DNA from: Bacteroidota bacterium
GTDB lineage: Bacteria; Bacteroidota; Bacteroidia; Chitinophagales; LD1
Reading direction: 5' to 3'
Length of the DNA: 6,693 bases
Assembly (NCBI GenBank): GCA_018267435.1
Contig: JAFDYM010000126.1
Coordinates: 1-6,693, forward strand
Shown here: piece by piece, positions 1 through 4,272 of the stretch
Layout: each line of letters begins with the position of its first letter
How positions within the stretch are numbered: the first letter of the stretch is position 1
Program-made: the position numbers and the translations under genes
The notes under the pieces: model-generated
Seen by the model: only the letters and a program-made list of their open reading frames with translations
Told to the model about the DNA's origin: nothing
Databases searched by the model: none

Positions 1-1354
1 CGCCAAACAGTTTCAATAATCCACTGCGGCACACCTTTAGGTGTGCCGTTATTTTTTCGGGCTGTAGCTTGCCTCGCTGGTTCATTTTGGCCAGCTCGCC
101 GCAGCAATAAAACAGGTGGGTGTATTCGCTATTATCGAAGTTGAAGCCTTTGGTTTTCAAATACTTTAAGTTCTTCTTGCTAAGGGCAATAGCCACGTCC
201 CATTCTTTAGTAACAAGGAAGTATACATTTTCCAACATACGTAGCATAATATCTCCTGCTGTTGTCATGTCGCTGCGCTTCATGCTGTGCATGGCGCTTA
301 TTTGTTCATATGCTTTTTTATAATCCTTTACATACATATAATACAGTGCGTAAAGCCTCCATGCATCAAACTTAAAATATAACGAAGTAGTAGGCGCTAG
401 CATGGGCATAGTATAGATATCCATATGCCTTTTAGCGTCGGCATATTCGCCTGCTACCAAAGCTACGTTGGAGTATAGGTAGTTGTGGTATTGAGATTTG
501 CTTATTAACTCTATGTAGTTTTGGTACAAGCCATGATATATTTGCCATGCCTCTTTAAACTGTGATGCTTGCGCTAGCATTACTGCCATCATTCCCTGAG
601 CATTGACATAGAAAGGTTTGTCCTTAATACCGCTACGTTCCTCATTTTCTATTACCAAGCGCATGTGTTCAACAGCCTTGTTGTGTTCAGTTTTGTAATC
701 GCGATAATAAGTACCTAAGCATTGGTGAAAGTGCGAATACTCGGGTTTGCCCAAATACTTATCCGGCTGAGGTAGTACTGCTAGTATATTTTGTAATGCG
801 GTTTCGCCATACTCGATAGATTTTCCGTAGTAGAAGTAGTAGGTGTTCTCAATGTACAAATACTTCAGGTCCATTACCTTGGGCGTAAGCAGGTCTTTTT
901 TTTCAAGCAAGGGCTTCAATAGTTCTGCATACTTTTTAAGTTGTTTCAGGTCAATTTGGTCCATGCTTAAGCGGCGGATTGCTTCGAAAGCCGTAATGTA
1001 GAACTCCTTTTTGCTAGCTTTATCGGCATCCTTTATGCGTCTGTTCTGCAAAGCTATTTCATGTAGGTGCAAAGCCATTAATCCCTTTACTTGCAACAGG
1101 TCCGATATTTGCTTAAAGCTACCATCGGTAAGGGCGGCGTATATCTTTTTGGTAAGTACTGAATTGATTTTATCGAAGTGGCTTCGGCTTATATCGAACA
1201 GCTCGGGCGTAAATTTAGTATCGCTCAGTTTTCCATCGGCCACTTTCATAGCGGCATCAAGTACGGTTTCTTCCAGCCCTGTTACATTGGCTGCAAAAAC
1301 TAGCTTCTTTTCTTCGGGGTTTAGTGCCCCTACTATGCTTATCAAGTAATTCAC
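1..1354 (-). CDS. TPR-like helical repeat protein of unknown function (C-terminus beyond left edge)
   Basis: An uninterrupted frame gives 451 residues before leaving the window at base 1, so the C-terminus is missing. I do not recognise a named family. The protein is strongly helical with no signal peptide or membrane segment, so it is probably cytoplasmic. Residues about 210-400 contain successive helix pairs with TPR-like spacing of small and aromatic residues: around 212-235 (CLGTYYRDY), 252-280 (QGMMAVMLAQASQFKEAW), 293-314 (NVALVAGEYADAKRH), 335-358 (YALYYMYVKDYKKAYEQ) and 373-399 (VYFLVTKEWDVAIALSKK). This suggests a protein-binding scaffold. The N-terminal part (about 1-150) is also helical and resembles, from memory, long unassigned Bacteroidota proteins. 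I chose the GTG start at 1354 because it sits about 27 bases after a TAnnTTTG promoter core and gives a natural start, MNYLISIVGALNPEEKK. The first in-frame ATG is residue 36 (1249). An upstream ATG at 1591 would lie antisense inside the next gene and is unlikely. The last visible codons overlap a terminator hairpin. Confidence 0.8.
   Translation of the reverse strand, partial: MNYLISIVGALNPEEKKLVFAANVTGLEETVLDAAMKVADGKLSDTKFTPELFDISRSHFDKINSVLTKKIYAALTDGSFKQISDLLQVKGLMALHLHEIALQNRRIKDADKASKKEFYITAFEAIRRLSMDQIDLKQLKKYAELLKPLLEKKDLLTPKVMDLKYLYIENTYYFYYGKSIEYGETALQNILAVLPQPDKYLGKPEYSHFHQCLGTYYRDYKTEHNKAVEHMRLVIENEERSGIKDKPFYVNAQGMMAVMLAQASQFKEAWQIYHGLYQNYIELISKSQYHNYLYSNVALVAGEYADAKRHMDIYTMPMLAPTTSLYFKFDAWRLYALYYMYVKDYKKAYEQISAMHSMKRSDMTTAGDIMLRMLENVYFLVTKEWDVAIALSKKNLKYLKTKGFNFDNSEYTHLFYCCGELAKMNQRGKLQPEKITAHLKVCRSGLLKLFG
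27..57 (+). terminator. Rho-independent terminator for a plus-strand transcript entering from the left
   Basis: Bases 27-35 (CGGCACACC) pair perfectly with 40-48 (GGTGTGCCG) around the 4-base loop TTTA, giving a 9-bp GC-rich stem. The stem is followed by the T-rich tract TTATTTTTT (49-57). The T tract lies only on the plus side, so the signal points rightward. It would end a plus-strand gene left of the window; a stop codon TAA at 17-19, eight bases before the stem, would suit such a gene (its last residues would read AKQFQ). The hairpin also lies within the minus-strand open frame, so the two transcripts converge here. Termination is inferred from structure only. Confidence 0.72.
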
Positions 1355-1381
1355 GGTGCTGAGGTATAGGGCTAATATAAG

Positions 1382-1389
1382 CAAAGGTA
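1382..1389 (-). promoter_or_regulatory. Bacteroidota -7 promoter element (TACCTTTG) for the TPR-like gene
   Basis: Read on the minus strand, the sequence is TACCTTTG, an exact match to the TAnnTTTG -7 consensus used by the Bacteroidota primary sigma factor. It lies 27 bases upstream of the proposed GTG start at 1354, leaving a leader of roughly 20 bases. No clean TTG -33 element is visible at the usual spacing; the best candidate is a TGTGG stretch about 15-19 bases upstream. No Shine-Dalgarno sequence precedes the start, which is normal for the phylum. Confidence 0.55.
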
Positions 1390-1435
1390 GGCTAAGGTTT
1401 TCCACACCTATCTGGTTTAGCTTCTTTACTCGGTA

Positions 1436-1443
1436 TAACTTTC
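1436..1443 (+). promoter_or_regulatory. Possible -7 promoter element (TAACTTTC) for the four-gene operon
   Basis: TAACTTTC matches TAnnTTTG at all but the last base and lies 13 bases before the ATG at 1457. If used, the mRNA leader would be only about 5-8 bases. No convincing -33 TTG is visible; TGG at 1413-1415 is the nearest. It is the best candidate in the 102-bp divergent intergenic region, which holds no other obvious signal apart from the opposite-facing element at 1382-1389. Confidence 0.35.
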
Positions 1444-1456
1444 TATTTTTAGCACC

Positions 1457-2659
1457 ATGAACATTGTATTGTTTGATAGCCACCAAACCCGCGAAAACCT
1501 GCTTCCGCTTACGTTTACGCGCCCAGTGGCCGATATCCGTTTGGGTATTCTCACCATCCGCGAAAAATGGGAGAAAATGATGAATTCCCATCTTTCTTTT
1601 TCATTAACCGAGGAATACCTGCTGGGCAAGTTTCCGGCATACCATAGCGAAGACGGCGCTGTACATATTAATGGCGCTGTATTGCCCGATGCTGATCTGG
1701 TAGCTGCCATTAAGCAGCTAGGTGCATTGAAGGCATTGGTGAAGGGTGATGTGCTGATAGCTTTCAAATCGGAGAAGGGGCATTTGAATTATGAAAACTT
1801 TGAGGCTATAGCGAAGGGCTTTTCGCAAGTAGAGTACGATAAAACTATAACACACGTAAGTTACCCTTGGGATTTGTTCCGCATGAACGGCGATGCCTTG
1901 AAAGCTGACTTTGCATTGGTAACGCATGGTAGAAAATCGCAGCCGCTTAGCAGCACCAATACGCTGATAGGTAGTGCTGAAAATGTGTTTATAGAAGAAG
2001 GTGGCAAGGTAGAAGCCTGTATTCTAAATACAAGCAGCGGCCCTATATACATTGGTGCTGATGCCGAGATAATGGAAGGCAGCGTAGTGCGCGGCCCTTT
2101 GGCATTGCTTGACCATGCTGCGCTAAAGATGGGCGCCAAAGTATATGGCCCTACAACGCTAGGTCCACACTGCAAAGCTGGTGGCGAGTTGAACAATGTT
2201 ATCTTCTTCGGCTATAGCAATAAGGCGCATGATGGTTTCCTAGGCAACACTGTAATAGGTGAGTGGTGCAATATAGGTGCCGATACTAATAACAGTAATT
2301 TGAAGAACAACTATAGCCCTGTAGAAGTGTATAGCTACCGCGAGGGCAAGGCCGTGGAAACTGGTTTGACCTTTTGCGGCTTGATAATGGGCGACCATAG
2401 TAAGTGCGGCATCAATACCATGTTCAATACTGGCACGGTGGTGGGTGTATCTGCCAATATATTCGGCGGCGATTTTCCACCTAAGTTTATACCATCATTT
2501 ACTTGGGGTGGCTCTCGCTGGTTGCGCACGTTCGAGTTTGAAAAATCGGTAGAAGTAGCTGAGCGTATGATGGAGCGCCGTGGACTAAAAGTAGAAGCTG
2601 CCGACATAGCGATATTGCAACACATTTACGATATAGAAGCAAAGAATAGGAGAGGCTAA
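1457..2659 (+). CDS. GlmU-family putative sugar nucleotidyltransferase / hexapeptide-repeat protein
   Basis: This 400-residue protein looks like the Bacteroidota GlmU-like family. Its N-terminal domain (about 1-155) has the family opening RENLLPLTFTRPVADIRLG (residues 12-30), where the conserved arginines and TRP resemble a divergent nucleotidyltransferase fold. It lacks the LxxGxGTRM nucleotide-binding signature of true GlmU. Residues about 165-335 form a left-handed beta-helix of hexapeptide repeats (IGSAENVFIEEG, IYIGADAEIMEGS, VIGEWCNIGADTNNSN, TGTVVGVSANIFGG), as in sugar-nucleotide acyltransferases. FFGYSNKAHDGFLG (250-263) and MGDHSKCGINTMFNTG (311-326) are its most conserved-looking parts. 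The likely role is activation of a sugar 1-phosphate, or an acyltransfer, in cytoplasmic envelope-precursor synthesis. The substrate cannot be told from sequence, and the organism may also have a canonical GlmU elsewhere. The ATG at 1457 is the natural start, with no Shine-Dalgarno sequence. It is the first gene of the operon and ends 3 bases before tpiA. Confidence 0.93.
   Translation: MNIVLFDSHQTRENLLPLTFTRPVADIRLGILTIREKWEKMMNSHLSFSLTEEYLLGKFPAYHSEDGAVHINGAVLPDADLVAAIKQLGALKALVKGDVLIAFKSEKGHLNYENFEAIAKGFSQVEYDKTITHVSYPWDLFRMNGDALKADFALVTHGRKSQPLSSTNTLIGSAENVFIEEGGKVEACILNTSSGPIYIGADAEIMEGSVVRGPLALLDHAALKMGAKVYGPTTLGPHCKAGGELNNVIFFGYSNKAHDGFLGNTVIGEWCNIGADTNNSNLKNNYSPVEVYSYREGKAVETGLTFCGLIMGDHSKCGINTMFNTGTVVGVSANIFGGDFPPKFIPSFTWGGSRWLRTFEFEKSVEVAERMMERRGLKVEAADIAILQHIYDIEAKNRRG
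2648..2655 (+). promoter_or_regulatory. Shine-Dalgarno-like site (AGGAGAGG) of tpiA
   Basis: AGGAGAGG ends 7 bases before the tpiA ATG at 2663, the usual distance for a ribosome binding site. It lies in the last codons of the upstream gene (encoding the NRRG tail). The other starts in the window lack such a site, as is common in Bacteroidota, so this one stands out. It may support high tpiA expression or may simply reflect the Arg-Arg-Gly codons. Confidence 0.45.
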
Positions 2660-2662
2660 AAA

Positions 2663-3418
2663 ATGAAGAGAAAGAAATTTGTTGCAGGAAACTGGAAGAT
2701 GAACCTCGACCTTGAAGGTGCTAAAGCGCTTGCCACGGAACTGAACGCGCACACGGGTGAGTTTCATTGCGATGTGGCACTATTCCCATCGTATGTTTTT
2801 TTGGCTGAGGTACAGCATACTTTAAAGCATAGTAAGATAAGGCTTGGCGCACAGAACCTAAGCTATAGCGAGAACGGTGCATATACAGGTGAAGTGTCAG
2901 CTAGTATGTTAGCCTCGATAGGTATGGAATATGTACTGATAGGCCATAGCGAGCGCCGCGAGTACTTGAACGAAGAGCGCGACGTGCTTTGCTTGAAGTT
3001 ACGTTTGGCATTAAAGTATGGGTTAAAGCCGATATACTGTATTGGTGAACCTGCTTCGGTGCGCAACGAGGGCTTGCACAAGGAATTTGTGCGCGACCAA
3101 ATGGAAGATTGTTTGAGCGATTTTACTACAGAAGAGATTTCGAACATAACAATAGCCTACGAGCCAATATGGGCTATAGGAACGGGCGTAACGGCTACTA
3201 CATCGCAAGCGCAAGAAATGCACGAGTATATACGCCAACACCTTGGCGATATGTATAGCGAGGAAATAGCACAGCGTATGCGCATACTATATGGTGGCAG
3301 TTGCAAACCCGATAATGCGAAGGAGTTGTTCCTGTGCCCCGATGTAGATGGGGGCTTGATAGGTGGAGCATCGCTTAAGGCGGCGGATTTTTTAGCAATA
3401 ATAGAAGCAGCACAATAA
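2663..3418 (+). CDS. tpiA: Triosephosphate isomerase
   Basis: The enzyme interconverts dihydroxyacetone phosphate and glyceraldehyde 3-phosphate in cytoplasmic glycolysis and gluconeogenesis. All hallmarks of the TIM barrel are visible in 251 residues, the normal length. They are the substrate-binding N10 and K12 in VAGNWKMN, the electrophile H95 in IGHSERRE (93-100), the catalytic base E167 in AYEPIWAIGTG (165-175), and the mobile loop 6 directly after it. The phosphate-binding segments are YGGS (210-213) and GLIGGASL (231-238). Nothing is missing, so activity is expected. The ATG at 2663 is fixed by the family N-terminus and by the AGGAGAGG site 7 bases upstream. It is the second gene of the operon, 3 bases after the GlmU-like gene and 1 base before prmA. 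Fourteen of its 16 isoleucine codons are ATA. Confidence 0.99.
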   Translation: MKRKKFVAGNWKMNLDLEGAKALATELNAHTGEFHCDVALFPSYVFLAEVQHTLKHSKIRLGAQNLSYSENGAYTGEVSASMLASIGMEYVLIGHSERREYLNEERDVLCLKLRLALKYGLKPIYCIGEPASVRNEGLHKEFVRDQMEDCLSDFTTEEISNITIAYEPIWAIGTGVTATTSQAQEMHEYIRQHLGDMYSEEIAQRMRILYGGSCKPDNAKELFLCPDVDGGLIGGASLKAADFLAIIEAAQ

Positions 3419-3419
3419 C

Positions 3420-4244
3420 ATGAAATATACCCAGTACGAATTTTTTACAAAGGATGAATTGGAGCGCGATTGGCTGGTGTCAATCCTATCTGACAATTAC
3501 TTCGAGGGATTTGAAGAAACGAATGAATCGTTAAAGGCCTTTGTGCCTAGCGATAGCATAAACGAAGTGCAGGTGCGAGAGTTGTTGCATGATAACGACT
3601 TTAGAGAAATGGAATTTGAATGCAGTGAGATGGAAGAGAAGAACTGGAACGAAGAGTGGGAGAAGAACTTCGACCCTGTAATTATAGCTAAGCGTGTGGG
3701 TATACGTGCGCCTTTCCATAAAGAGATGGGCACAGAATATGAACTAGTGATAGAGCCGAAGATGAGTTTCGGTACGGGCCACCATAGCACTACTGCATTG
3801 GTAATTGAGCAGATGCTGAATGAAGTTTTTGATGGCAAGAGTGTATTAGACTTTGGTAGCGGCACAGGCGTGCTAGCTATACTGGCAGAAAAGTTAAAGG
3901 CTGCAAAAATAGTAGCTATTGATAATGAACAATGGGCTTACGAGAACTGTATAGAAAATGCAGAGCGCAATGGCAGCGTTAATATTGAGTGCATACACGG
4001 CGATGATAGCCATACCTTCAATGAGCAGTTTGATGTAGTACTGGCGAACATAAATCGACATGTGATATTGAAGAACATAGCTACTTGGAGTGGATATGTT
4101 GAACAGGGTGGTTTGATGATAACAAGTGGCATACTGCAAGCCGATGAAAGAGATGTAGTACTAGCTGCGCGCGAGGCTGGGTTGAAGAAGAAAGAGACTA
4201 TGCACCATGAGGGCTGGATAGCCATATCGTTTACAAAAGACTAA
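3420..4244 (+). CDS. prmA: Ribosomal protein L11 methyltransferase
   Basis: PrmA uses S-adenosylmethionine to trimethylate ribosomal protein L11 in the cytoplasm. This 274-residue protein has the expected two-part layout: a small N-terminal L11-recognition domain (about 1-65), then a linker with the characteristic KNWNEEWEKNF (74-84). The class I methyltransferase domain follows. In it, FGTGHHSTT (117-125) is the family signature, with Ser where many homologues have Pro. DFGSGTGVLAI (144-154) is SAM-binding motif I, AIDNE (166-170) carries the acidic residue that binds the SAM ribose, and LANINRHVI (208-216) is the substrate-side NI motif. The C-terminal GWIAISF (265-271) is also typical. Length is slightly short compared with the 293-residue E. 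coli protein but normal for Bacteroidota as I recall. The start codon lies 1 base after the tpiA stop, so translational coupling is likely; no Shine-Dalgarno sequence is seen. Confidence 0.96.
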   Translation: MKYTQYEFFTKDELERDWLVSILSDNYFEGFEETNESLKAFVPSDSINEVQVRELLHDNDFREMEFECSEMEEKNWNEEWEKNFDPVIIAKRVGIRAPFHKEMGTEYELVIEPKMSFGTGHHSTTALVIEQMLNEVFDGKSVLDFGSGTGVLAILAEKLKAAKIVAIDNEQWAYENCIENAERNGSVNIECIHGDDSHTFNEQFDVVLANINRHVILKNIATWSGYVEQGGLMITSGILQADERDVVLAAREAGLKKKETMHHEGWIAISFTKD

Positions 4245-4272
4245 CAAGCCGTAAGGCTGAAAATATCTTAGC

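Noticed and set aside
1011..1349. Plus-strand open frame of 112 codons
   Set aside because: It lies antisense within the TPR-like gene, whose frame is longer and has protein-like composition; the plus-strand product is a Ser/Cys/Phe-rich artefact.
1426..1767. Minus-strand open frame of 113 codons antisense to the start of the GlmU-like gene
   Set aside because: It is a shadow of a well-supported gene, with no family resemblance and serine/arginine-rich low-quality sequence.
3497..3865. Minus-strand open frame of 122 codons within prmA
   Set aside because: It is antisense to a confidently identified gene and has a composition typical of a reverse-complement frame.
4033..4164. Repeated GATGTAGTACT in prmA
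   Set aside because: Both copies encode an Asp-Val-Val-Leu stretch in the same frame and reflect codon preference rather than a functional repeat.
4247..4258. Small inverted repeat (AGCC/GGCT around GTAA) between prmA and the large exported protein gene
   Set aside because: The stem is only 4 bp with no T tract, so it is not a credible terminator.
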